Shown one piece after another: positions 1 through 5,573 of a stretch of DNA of 14,420 nucleotides. The notes under the pieces are model-generated. The model was not told the DNA's origin, searched no databases, and was given only the letters and a program-made list of their open reading frames with translations. Position 1 is the first letter of the stretch. Each line of letters starts with the position of its first letter. The DNA is taken from the NCBI GenBank assembly GCA_000432515.1, contig HF996041.1:1-14420 (forward strand). Direction: 5' to 3'. A program made the translations under genes and the position numbers. Source of the stretch: Bacteroides sp. CAG:545. GTDB taxonomy: Bacteria; Bacteroidota; Bacteroidia; Bacteroidales; UBA932.

Positions 1-97
1 GTTCTTTTACAAAAATAACGATTTTTCAACACTTTCCGTAAAATTGGTCCGGTATTATATGCAACTTCATGCAATCATATTAGCAGAAAAGATATCC

Positions 98-181
98 TCA
101 TTCCGCAAGTCGCCTGTCGAGTAATGTAATGATAATGAAGATACTGACAACAATGCGCAGTAAGCTCATTATCATCAGCAT
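98..181 (-). CDS. Possible 27-residue hydrophobic small peptide (speculative)
   Basis: This is a very short ORF with an ATG start in an otherwise gene-free stretch (1-277). The peptide begins MLMIMSLLRIVVSIF, has one continuous hydrophobic segment of about 19 residues and ends in a charged tail (DRRLAE). That layout is seen in small membrane peptides, including type I toxins. A 10-bp inverted repeat (129-138 and 166-175) lies inside the ORF. No promoter with a TAnnTTTG box was found upstream and I do not recognise the peptide. It may be a chance ORF, since the opposite strand also carries a short hydrophobic ORF (153-218). Confidence 0.15.
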   Translation of the reverse strand: MLMIMSLLRIVVSIFIIITLLDRRLAE

Positions 182-267
182 CTTGTATCCGTTAATTAAG
201 TTAATGATGTTATCTTAGTTGCTTGAGATGTTTGAGTTATTCAACACCGTTTTTGACTAAGACATTT

Positions 268-520
268 CCATATCACGTCACTTCTCCTTCAGCATTTCCT
301 CCAGAAGCAAGTCCGCTATGTCCACTTGGCGCTCTCGCTGCTCTGGTGTGGCATTGCGTTCCAGGATGTCGGATATGGTAATGTCAAGCATCGGGTAGTT
401 CTTTGCCTTCTTCCTCCATATCACGTCATTGCTCCTTCAGCATTTCCTCCAGAAGCAAGTCCGCGATGTCCACTTGGCGCTCTCGTTGCTCGTGTGTGGC
501 ATTGCGTTCCAGGATGTCGG
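268..520. repeat. Tandem 148-bp-period direct repeat (two 105-bp homologous blocks)
   Basis: Block 1 (268-372) and block 2 (416-520) align without gaps at a constant offset of 148 bp and with only a handful of substitutions. Both start with CCATATCACGTCA and end with CCAGGATGTCGG. Each carries the same 3' coding end on the minus strand, ending EEMLKE(K/Q) followed by TGA. The sequence between the blocks (373-415) has no counterpart after block 2. Confidence 0.9.
278..391 (-). pseudogene. Duplicated 3' end of an unknown gene, copy 1
   Basis: On the minus strand this copy reads MLDITISDILERNATPEQ and continues to the terminus LLLEEMLKEK. The frame is open upstream to a stop at 437-439, and includes WRKKAKNYP before the methionine. 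From ILERNAT to EEMLKE it is almost identical to the C-terminus of the ORF at 426-635. It looks like the tail of a gene whose body has been lost by recombination between repeats. The parent family is not recognised. Confidence 0.45.
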
Positions 521-635
521 CTTCAAAAGCTTTTGTGTCATTGTATTGCTTATAGAAGTCCGTGATGAATTTCTGCCTTTCATCTGTATTTCTCCTGCCA
601 TATACGCTTAGTTTACGGGTTCTTATCTTTATCAA
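426..635 (-). CDS. Small unknown ORF, C-terminal remnant (copy 2)
   Basis: This 69-residue ORF is rich in charged residues and is predicted to be helical. It begins MIKIRTRKLSVYGRRN and ends LLLEEMLKEQ. Its start overlaps the last 23 nt of the DUF1016-type nuclease ORF in another frame, so it may be a co-transcribed small gene, but its N-terminal residues may also be only read-through of the neighbour's 3' end. The last 35 or so residues are duplicated at 278-391. I cannot assign a function. It could be the surviving tail of a larger protein. Confidence 0.4.
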   Translation of the reverse strand: MIKIRTRKLSVYGRRNTDERQKFITDFYKQYNDTKAFEADILERNATHEQRERQVDIADLLLEEMLKEQ

Positions 636-1395
636 GAAGGGAAGTCAGTTCTTCCTCCACTTCTTCTATACTTGGAAGAGCCGATTTTAAGTTTTCAGGT
701 ATAGCCTTGCTCAACTGGTAATCGCTGATGCCTATCGGCTGGTCGTAGCCTGTCAATGCGTATTGCGCTACAACTTCGTCTTTCCCCTTGCACAGCAACA
801 ACCCGATAGTCTTGTTGTCATTCTCTCCCCTCAGTTTGTCATCCACTACATTGATGTAGAAGTTCAGTTGTCCTGCATACTCCGGTTTGAATGGGGTCGC
901 TTTCAATTCCACTACGATGTATGCGTGCAGGGGGATGGAATACAGAATCAAGTCTGCATAGAAATCGCTGTTCCCGACTTGAAAATGTTTTTGTCGGGCA
1001 ACGAAAGCAAAGCCATTGCCCATTTCCAGCAAGTAACGGGTGACGTGCTTAACCAGTTGTTCTTCTATGTCCCTTTCGTCTGCATTTTCCTTAGTTCCAG
1101 CCAAGTCAAAGATGTACGGGTCTTTCAGAAGGTAATTGGCAAGGTCGCTTTGAGGTGCAGGAAGCGTGGATGTGAAATTGTTTACCTTATTATTGCTGAT
1201 TTGTCTGCTATACAGATTGGTTTCAATTTGTATTTTAAGAACATTGCTGCTCCAGCCCATTTCCACGGACTGTTTCATGTACCAATATCCCATGCCTAAC
1301 GGTAATGAGCCATCAAGTATAACCATTTGGCTTGCCCAGTTTATTCTGGCGACAGGGGAGTTCAAGAAAATTTTTTCTATCTCCATAATCCCCAT
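613..1395 (-). pseudogene. DUF1016/YhcG-type PDDEXK nuclease, C-terminal half
   Basis: This 260-residue segment is the C-terminal part of a DUF1016 (YhcG-like) protein, a family of PDDEXK-fold putative nucleases common in accessory regions. Visible landmarks are the linker motif INWASQMVIL, the helix MGWSSNVLKIQIETNLYSR, and the nuclease core: VGNSDFYADLILYS supplies the acidic residue, YIVVELKATPFKPEYAGQL the E-x-K pair and GQLNFY motif, followed by IGLLLCKGKDEVVAQYAL. The nuclease motifs appear intact. The methionine at 1395 is internal: the same frame continues upstream for 13 codons to an in-frame TAA at 1435-1437, beyond which the N-terminal half of the same protein lies in the same frame. 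The gene is therefore broken, unless the stop is read through or the C half is translated on its own. Confidence 0.8.
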
Positions 1396-1434
1396 CCTGT
1401 AAATGGCAGAAACGGTTTTCTCTACGTCCTGAAT

Positions 1435-1788
1435 TTACGCAGGAGCTTCCTGCGTAAATTCTAAAGACTGACAATCAGTGGATTGCATTTGCGCAGTAAG
1501 TTCCTGCGAAAATTGCTTGTCGTTCAGTTTCAATACTTCGTTTGTCACATTCTGTATGTTTGGAACAGATAGTCTTACATCCGTATCAATGAAACTTCTT
1601 AGCACACTCAGCGGATATGTCCGTGCGAATTGGCACATATAAGTAAGGTTGCGTTCCGAATAGCCTTTCTTTTCGGGATAATTGAACCGGATAGCCTTTG
1701 CCAATTGCTTGATGATTTTACTTCCCCACCCATGCTGTTGCTGATGATAGAGAATATAGTTGCCCACTTTCCAGTAGTGGAACAGCAT
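1435..1788 (-). pseudogene. DUF1016_N domain, N-terminal half of the broken YhcG-like gene
   Basis: The segment reads MLFHYWKVGNYILYHQQQHG and then WGSKIIKQLAKAIRFNYP and GYSERNLTYMCQFARTYP, the DUF1016_N signature (YW.IG, GWG.K.I..L, GYS.RNL.YM). It ends at a TAA (1435-1437) in exactly the frame of the downstream nuclease half, with no indel, so one nonsense codon separates the two. The open frame extends upstream past the methionine to 1827 (KYGNRLITAANAQ) and is then blocked by TAG at 1828-1830. Family members normally have a few dozen more residues there, so the 5' end also looks damaged. A promoter-like sequence lies just upstream (1869-1900). Confidence 0.8.
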
Positions 1789-1868
1789 TTGCGCATTGGC
1801 TGCTGTAATCAGCCGATTTCCATATTTCTATTCGTTTATTTTGTGTAAATACACATTATTAACGACCA

Positions 1869-1900
1869 CAAAGTTAGCCTTATTCCTTTGTACACGCAAA
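1869..1900 (-). promoter_or_regulatory. Bacteroidota-type promoter upstream of the YhcG-like gene
   Basis: On the minus strand a TTTG at 1900-1897 is followed after 20 nt by TAACTTTG (1876-1869), matching the -33/-7 pattern TTTG-N19-TAnnTTTG. It points into the broken nuclease gene. Initiation would be predicted near 1862. Confidence 0.5.
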
Positions 1901-1920
1901 TTTCAAGGCAAGAAAATGAG

Positions 1921-2094
1921 TCAATGGTCACTCCTTAACCCGACTTCTAATTGACTCGCAATCCAACTCGCAGTTTTTTCTCCGTCAGACATTAAAATAG
2001 ACAGGATAACTTTTTGTCTATCAGTTAGTTTCAACTCGCAATCCAACTCGCAATCCAACTCGCAATTTTGATTGGAATTACTTTCGTTGTTGAT
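1921..2094 (-). pseudogene. C-terminal tail of AlbA-type ATP-binding protein, copy A
   Basis: On the minus strand this frame reads INNESNSNQNCELDCELD, then KLTDRQKVILSILMSDGEK, then TASWIASQLEVGLRSDH and a TGA stop at 1921-1923. KLTDRQKVILSIL followed by TASWIASQL resembles the winged-helix start often found at the C-terminus of AlbA/Schlafen-type ATP-binding proteins. The copy has no start or catalytic region. It is a 148-bp tandem duplicate of the sequence in copy B, and because 148 is not a multiple of three it lies out of frame with that copy. Copy A keeps the TGG (Trp) that is TGA in copy B. Confidence 0.6.
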
Positions 2095-2242
2095 CTAATT
2101 GACTCGCAATTCAACTCGCAGTTTTTTCTCCATCAGACATTAAAATATATAGGATAACTTTTTGTCTATCAGTTAGTTTTGACTCGCAATTCAACTCGCA
2201 ATCCAACTCGCAATTTTGATTGGAATTACTTTCGTTGTTGAT
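1946..2242. repeat. Exact-period 148-bp head-to-tail tandem duplication
   Basis: Units 1946-2093 and 2094-2241 align end to end with no gaps. Several anchors (gactcgcaat, aggataac, gttagttt, caattttgat) all sit at an offset of exactly 148 bp, with only scattered substitutions. The units abut directly. The duplicated DNA codes for the linker and winged-helix tail of an AlbA-type protein. Confidence 0.9.
1953..2215. repeat. 12-bp coding minisatellite (TGCGAGTTGGAT on minus strand)
   Basis: The core ACTCGCA occurs ten times: two, three, two and three units in four clusters at about 1953, 2031, 2101 and 2181. In the minus-strand frame the three-unit clusters encode a Cys-Glu-Leu-Asp/Asn tetrapeptide repeat (NCELDCELN). 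The two-unit clusters carry the same DNA in another frame and encode ASWIASQ. Confidence 0.85.
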
Positions 2243-2393
2243 GTCCTTAAAACGGAATACGATGGCAACTCCTCCTGGACGGACCTCGTAATATGGTTCG
2301 GGAATATTTTTTGCCTTGCATGCCTGAACCATACGCGCCACACCGCTACCCCAACTCTCCAGCCATGTGGTTTTATATAATACACCTGCGATA
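2111..2393 (-). pseudogene. C-terminal part of AlbA/Schlafen-type ATP-binding protein, copy B
   Basis: This copy reads TTWLESWGSGVARMVQACKA, then KNIPEPYYEVRPGGVAIVFR, the linker with CELD repeats, and KLTDRQKVILYILMSDGEK, ending TAS at a TGA. This is the familiar C-terminal pattern (G.G..RM..AC......P.......GG..V.F) of AlbA_2/HATPase_c_4-type putative regulators and helicase-like proteins. The N-terminal DNA-binding domain and most of the ATP-binding fold are absent. The terminal TGA equals the TGG (Trp) of copy A, a point mutation that trims the winged-helix region. It is a gene remnant. Confidence 0.65.
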
Positions 2394-2508
2394 GTTGATG
2401 TCCTCAAAACGGAATACGATGACAACTCCTCCTGGACGAATCTCGTAATATGGTTCGGGAATTTTTTCGCCTTGCATGCCTGAACCATAAGCGCCATGCC
2501 GCTGCCCA
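2238..2508. repeat. Direct repeat of about 115 bp, offset 156-157 bp
   Basis: The stretch beginning GTTGATGTCC at 2237 recurs at 2394 with roughly 90% identity by eye, through the homopolymer run and on to the GCCTTGCATGCCTGAACC block. A single-base deletion in the T-run changes the offset from 157 to 156. It encodes the MVQACKAK...IPEPYYE region on the minus strand. Confidence 0.8.
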
Positions 2509-2520
2509 GCTTCAGGACGA
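2394..2520 (-). pseudogene. C-terminal fragment of AlbA-type ATP-binding protein, copy C
   Basis: The minus strand reads LGSGMALMVQACKAK. A one-base loss in the A-run follows (AAAAAA TTC where copy B has AAAAAATATTC). In the shifted frame it continues IPEPYYEIRPGGVVIVFRFE and DINYRRCII, then TAA. It is homologous to copy B, upstream of it in transcription order, and clearly dead. Nothing recognisable of the parent gene precedes it. Confidence 0.6.
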
Positions 2521-2564
2521 CATAGGACGCGCAACCAGTAAATCGCTGAGCAACAAAGAGTTAA

Positions 2565-2603
2565 CCATTTTCAGAGTTGGAATTTTGATAACTCTGAAAA
2601 TGG
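2565..2603. repeat. Perfect 14-bp inverted repeat, 11-nt loop
   Basis: Arms CCATTTTCAGAGTT (2565-2578) and AACTCTGAAAATGG (2590-2603) are exact reverse complements around an 11-nt spacer. It lies between the degraded AlbA array and the 3' end of the ATPase gene. Neither side has a proper T-run, so it is not a classical intrinsic terminator, although a terminating role for the ATPase transcript cannot be excluded. Confidence 0.8.
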
Positions 2604-2699
2604 ATATATTATTGATACTTAATGCTTTATAGGGTGCACCAAATGGCCGCCGCAACATCGCCGTGAAACTGCTATACTTAGCAATACTTAAAACGCTTA

Positions 2700-3842
2700 C
2701 TAAACAAGGTTACGACGGAGCCACTCACTGAAGATAAGGTCGCTGATATGTTTCTTACCGTCAGTTTCGGCTATAACTCCTAATTTCATCAAACTTCTGC
2801 AGGCTGCCTGGATGGAGCTTGCCGAACCTAGAGTGTACTTTGCCAGGAAAGCATTTGAAGTAATGTTCGCCCCAGCAGAACCTTCCAATGCAAGTGCCTG
2901 AAGCAGACTTTTCTGTTTCTCGGAATAACGCGAAAACTGCTCGTTGTAGGAAAAATGCTGCTGAGCAATGATTGCAGAGTAAATCGCCTGAAAATCTTTC
3001 TCTCCTATTGTCTTTCCAGGCTCAGCCATCGCAAACGCTTCATTCATAAGCAGTTGAACATACCACGTAATTCCATTGAAATAATCATAACAAAGGTAAA
3101 TCAACGCATCATCAATTTTCTTTCCTCTTCCGTATTTCCTAAACATCATTTGAGCAAAATCTCTATAAACGTCTCTGTCAATGACATCTATCGTCATCTG
3201 TACTGCGCTGTTATAGAATGGTTTCGCCGGAGAGGTAAACATATTTGTCATTGAATGCGTAATACTGCCAGTAAAGATAAAAATAATATTCCGGCATTTC
3301 TGCACCACCGTCCTCAGGTACGCCTCCATATTCGCCTCCTTGAAATCGCGAATCTTCTGAAACTCGTCAATTGCAATCACGCAAGGTCTCTTGCCTGAAT
3401 CAAGAATCTGCATCAGTTCCTCAAGTGTCTTATCCGGATATGAAATATCCCCAACAATCGGTGAAAACGAAAGACTGTCAGTCAATTGACTGTACTCAAT
3501 CTGTGGGCGCAACGACTTCAACCCCTGAAGAAGCTTGTCCTTTATTCCGAAATATTCACTTTTGCTAAAAATCTCATTTGCAAAGATCGCCACCATTTCC
3601 TTCAAATTATTCGCAGCATAGATATCAATCAAAAAAGTATTGAAAACGTCGCTGATTTCTTTCTGCGCGAAACAATGTCGGATCAAACCAGTCTTGCCGA
3701 GCCTACGTCGTGCAAACAATGCCACATTCCTTCCATTGAGTATGTGCTTGCAAAGCTGAGCTGTCTCTTCCGTTCTATCACAGAAATACTCTTCTCTGAC
3801 ATACGGAGTTATGACAAACGGATTTCTGAAAAAGTTTTCCAT
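2700..3842 (-). CDS. Archaeal-type AAA/ATPase_2 family ATP-binding protein
   Basis: This intact 380-residue protein belongs to the STAND-like archaeal ATPase group common in Bacteroidales accessory regions. The N-terminus (MENFFRNPFVITPYV...F.DR..E) is typical. Walker A is ARRRLGKTGL (residues 44-53); the family's usual leading Gly is Ala here, but the GKT is kept. Walker B is CVIAIDEFQKI (about 154-164), and a sensor-like FTGSITHSM follows at about 190. The C-terminus is a winged-helix-like region from about residue 305 (SEKQKSLLQALA) to EWLRRNLV. Substrate and role are unknown. It stands alone, with its own promoter and repeats upstream. It is the only undamaged larger gene of the accessory region. 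Confidence 0.85.
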   Translation of the reverse strand: MENFFRNPFVITPYVREEYFCDRTEETAQLCKHILNGRNVALFARRRLGKTGLIRHCFAQKEISDVFNTFLIDIYAANNLKEMVAIFANEIFSKSEYFGIKDKLLQGLKSLRPQIEYSQLTDSLSFSPIVGDISYPDKTLEELMQILDSGKRPCVIAIDEFQKIRDFKEANMEAYLRTVVQKCRNIIFIFTGSITHSMTNMFTSPAKPFYNSAVQMTIDVIDRDVYRDFAQMMFRKYGRGKKIDDALIYLCYDYFNGITWYVQLLMNEAFAMAEPGKTIGEKDFQAIYSAIIAQQHFSYNEQFSRYSEKQKSLLQALALEGSAGANITSNAFLAKYTLGSASSIQAACRSLMKLGVIAETDGKKHISDLIFSEWLRRNLV

Positions 3843-3854
3843 TATTATGCAATT

Positions 3855-3890
3855 TTACATTACGTCTTTTTACATTATGCAAAATTACAT
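3855..3890. repeat. Three TTACAT units spaced exactly 15 bp in the ATPase leader
   Basis: TTACAT lies at 3855-3860, 3870-3875 and 3885-3890 (ATGTAA on the coding strand). It sits within longer similar blocks TTTTACATTACG (3853-3864) and TTTTACATTATG (3868-3879), with TATGCAA flanks. The spacing and the overlap with the promoter suggest a repeated operator. Confidence 0.7.
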
Positions 3891-3910
3891 AATTTTTGAA
3901 CAAATGCAAG
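3880..3910 (-). promoter_or_regulatory. Promoter of the ATPase gene
   Basis: On the minus strand CTTG (3910-3907) is followed after exactly 19 nt by TAATTTTG (3887-3880), a near-consensus -33/-7 pair. Predicted initiation is about 3873. One ATGTAA repeat overlaps the -7 box and two lie in the leader. Confidence 0.6.
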
Positions 3911-3954
3911 AATGCCCAATAAAATTAAAACAGCCAATGTCCGCAACTATATCA

Positions 3955-4137
3955 CTATGCGAATTTTATGGCGGTCAATTCTTTCGCAAAATGATTCACT
4001 CCTTTCTGAATCTTATCTATAGTTCTTCTGCTCGGCTTGCGTCTGCCATGCAGATAGTGACCGAGTTGTGCTTGACTGACACCTGTAAGTTTTTCCAGAC
4101 CAGCAAGAGAGAATATCCCGGCATATTCCAAATTCAT
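3955..4137 (-). CDS. Small HTH (XRE-like) DNA-binding protein
   Basis: The 60-residue protein starts MNLEYAGIFSLAGLEKLTGV and continues SQAQLGHYLHGRRKPSRRTI, then DKIQKGVNHFAKELTAIKFA. LEKLTGVSQAQLGHYLHGRRKPS is a helix-turn-helix of the Cro/XRE type. The start at 4137 was chosen because its ATG overlaps the upstream gene's TGA in a 4-bp ATGA junction, which suggests translational coupling. A longer reading from 4203 would only duplicate the neighbour in another frame. As the second gene of a two-gene unit with an unknown partner it could be an antitoxin-like autoregulator. That is inference. Confidence 0.7.
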   Translation of the reverse strand: MNLEYAGIFSLAGLEKLTGVSQAQLGHYLHGRRKPSRRTIDKIQKGVNHFAKELTAIKFA

Positions 4138-4379
4138 TTTACAGTTAATCGGCATTGCCGGAACTTCATTGCCGGGTAGAGACAGAATCCGCTGCGGGCA
4201 CAATATCCTGTCGGCTCGGCAATTCCATTCTCAATCAGCCAGTTATAGACCCACGGGTAATTATTCGTGTCAATGAACTGCGTCCCTTGCGGGAGCACGA
4301 TGGAATCCGGCAGATTAACCGTGATCGCCGGTATCGACGAAATAAATTTCCACACACTACTGAAGGCAAAGGGTGACAT
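4134..4379 (-). CDS. Unknown 81-aa protein, first gene of HTH micro-operon
   Basis: The product starts MSPFAFSSVWKFISSIPAIT and contains LPQGTQFIDTNNYPWVYNWL, IENGIAEPTG and ARSGFCLYP. It resembles small conserved Bacteroidales proteins, but I cannot name the family. The ATG at 4379 is chosen over the one at 4385 because the -7 box ends at 4387: initiation near 4380 would make the 4379 start leaderless, and the 4385 ATG would lie upstream of the RNA start. It overlaps the HTH gene by 4 bp. Together they could be a toxin-antitoxin-like or regulator-partner pair. Confidence 0.55.
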   Translation of the reverse strand: MSPFAFSSVWKFISSIPAITVNLPDSIVLPQGTQFIDTNNYPWVYNWLIENGIAEPTGYCARSGFCLYPAMKFRQCRLTVK

Positions 4380-4386
4380 CCGCATA

Positions 4387-4417
4387 CAAATATATGGTAT
4401 TTGTTGATAATCGCAAA
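4387..4417 (-). promoter_or_regulatory. Consensus Bacteroidota promoter for the HTH micro-operon
   Basis: On the minus strand TTTG (4417-4414), exactly 19 nt, then TATATTTG (4394-4387) is a perfect match to TTTG-N19-TAnnTTTG. It is the best promoter match in the window. The coding start lies only a few bases downstream. Confidence 0.7.
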
Positions 4418-4458
4418 ATAACTTTCAACTTCTTTTCGATAATTGTTGAACAATGTGC

Positions 4459-4466
4459 TATATTTG
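4459..4466 (+). promoter_or_regulatory. Divergent -7 box TATATTTG
   Basis: TATATTTG matches TAnnTTTG on the plus strand, 12 nt before the ATG at 4479. A weak -33 (TTTTCG near 4433) lies about 22 nt upstream. It is divergent from the HTH operon promoter across fewer than 50 bp, and also implies a very short leader. Confidence 0.45.
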
Positions 4467-4478
4467 CGGAAGCAAGTT

Positions 4479-4712
4479 ATGTTAAAGCACAATCGGACAA
4501 TCATTCATGTGGAGGTCAAGGACACCCATGAACACTTTTACTTTGGGTCAGTTGCAGCAATGTACGAAGACTCCAGAGTAAAGAACCTGTTGAAAATCAA
4601 GTACCAGACATTCAGGACAAAGCGCATTTCTGAAGAGAAGCCGTTCGAAAACGAGTTCGTGATCGTGCGGAAGGGCAACCTGAACACCATCGACCATAGC
4701 CGGTCCATTTAG
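4479..4712 (+). CDS. Conserved small hypothetical protein (77 aa)
   Basis: The protein begins MLKHNRTIIHVEVKDTHEHF, continues YFGSVAAMYE and ends with KPFENEFVIVRKGNL near the C-terminus. H.HFYFGS.AA.YE...KPFEN...I.RKG is a pattern I associate with small hypothetical proteins recurring in Bacteroidales, of unknown function. The ATG at 4479 is preferred over a TTG at 4443 because the -7 box lies between them. It is divergent from the HTH micro-operon, and the shared control region suggests a regulatory relationship. The 156 bp after its stop (4713-4868) hold nothing I can identify. Confidence 0.6.
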   Translation: MLKHNRTIIHVEVKDTHEHFYFGSVAAMYEDSRVKNLLKIKYQTFRTKRISEEKPFENEFVIVRKGNLNTIDHSRSI

Positions 4713-4868
4713 AATATATTGGAAAAAACTCGCTGACTTCGCGGTCCGGCCAGAACGAAGAATCCGATTCTCACGACCAAGAATCTGATATACGCGGAAA
4801 AGGAGCATTCGTACAAGAAAATCTGCAACACGTCACTTTCCGGAGAGAACCGTGACATTGACCAGAGA

Positions 4869-5561
4869 TCACAACAGTGTGATGGCGTTGATGTTGCGGC
4901 CGCAGTCGGCCCCTTCGCGACGGGCAGAGAAGAAGTCGGGGTCGTTGTAGGTACAGATGCCACAGACCTGGATGTTGGACTCTGCCACTCCGCATTCCAG
5001 AAGCGTGATGCGACAGACTTCGAAAAGGTCGATATGATGGCCGCCTTCGAGACTGCCCTCAGTACGCGGACCGCGGAACGACCAGATTTTATCCACAGGG
5101 AAACCTGACGCCTTGAAAAGCTGCGCCACATCCTCGCCTACCTGGAAATTGTCTATACAGATACCCGGGCCGATGACGGCACGCATATCCGAAGGCTTTG
5201 CACCATAATTCTTTATCATTGCCAGAACCGTCTGCGCAGCTATCTTGTTGATAGTTCCACGCCAGCCGCTATGGGCAGCCCCGACACACCGTGACACAGG
5301 ATCATACAGCAACACCGGAATACAGTCCGCCGTGCGCACACCTATAGCCACATTCTTCAGATTGGTCACCAAGGCATCCACACCCTCCAGTTCCTCTCTG
5401 GAATAATCAGGCCTGTCGATGACAGCCACATTGGCAGAATGAGTCTGATGCGGCTGTATCACCGGATACGGAAGCTCCGAGTCTCGCCTTGTCGTAAACG
5501 CCTCTACGCCCTCTCCCAAATTATATCTAAGCAAATCCATAAATTCCTCACTATCAAACAA
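4869..5561 (-). CDS. pgeF: Laccase-domain protein YfiH/PgeF (peptidoglycan editing factor / purine nucleoside phosphorylase family)
   Basis: This 230-residue protein is complete for the YfiH/COG1496 family. The Zn/Cu-site motifs are PHQTHSANV (His38/His41), GVRTADCIPVLL (Cys80) and GAAHSGWRGT (His97), followed by GPGICIDNFQVGEDV and FFSARREG near the end. Members act on purine nucleosides in vitro. In E. coli the protein (PgeF) is linked to removing wrong amino acids from UDP-MurNAc precursors. It is the last gene of the dap operon, 12 bp after dapF, which fits a peptidoglycan role better than nucleoside salvage. The first methionine (5561) is used; a second (MDLLRY, 5540) is possible. No clear terminator follows. 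Confidence 0.9.
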   Translation of the reverse strand: MFDSEEFMDLLRYNLGEGVEAFTTRRDSELPYPVIQPHQTHSANVAVIDRPDYSREELEGVDALVTNLKNVAIGVRTADCIPVLLYDPVSRCVGAAHSGWRGTINKIAAQTVLAMIKNYGAKPSDMRAVIGPGICIDNFQVGEDVAQLFKASGFPVDKIWSFRGPRTEGSLEGGHHIDLFEVCRITLLECGVAESNIQVCGICTYNDPDFFSARREGADCGRNINAITLL

Positions 5562-5573
5562 ATTCGCACAGCA

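Noticed and set aside
1946..2242. CRISPR array
   Set aside because: The repeats are whole coding segments in direct tandem with no spacer pattern, and no cas genes are present.
2604..2699. Transposase remnant (plus-strand reading APNGRRNIAVKLLYLAI)
   Set aside because: Too short to match any family with confidence, with a stop before it and no terminal repeats.
4713..4868. Second small gene after the 77-aa ORF (plus-strand reading with KNLIYAEKEHSYKK)
   Set aside because: It has no start codon, is out of frame with its neighbours and runs on into antisense of yfiH. At most it is a decayed fragment.
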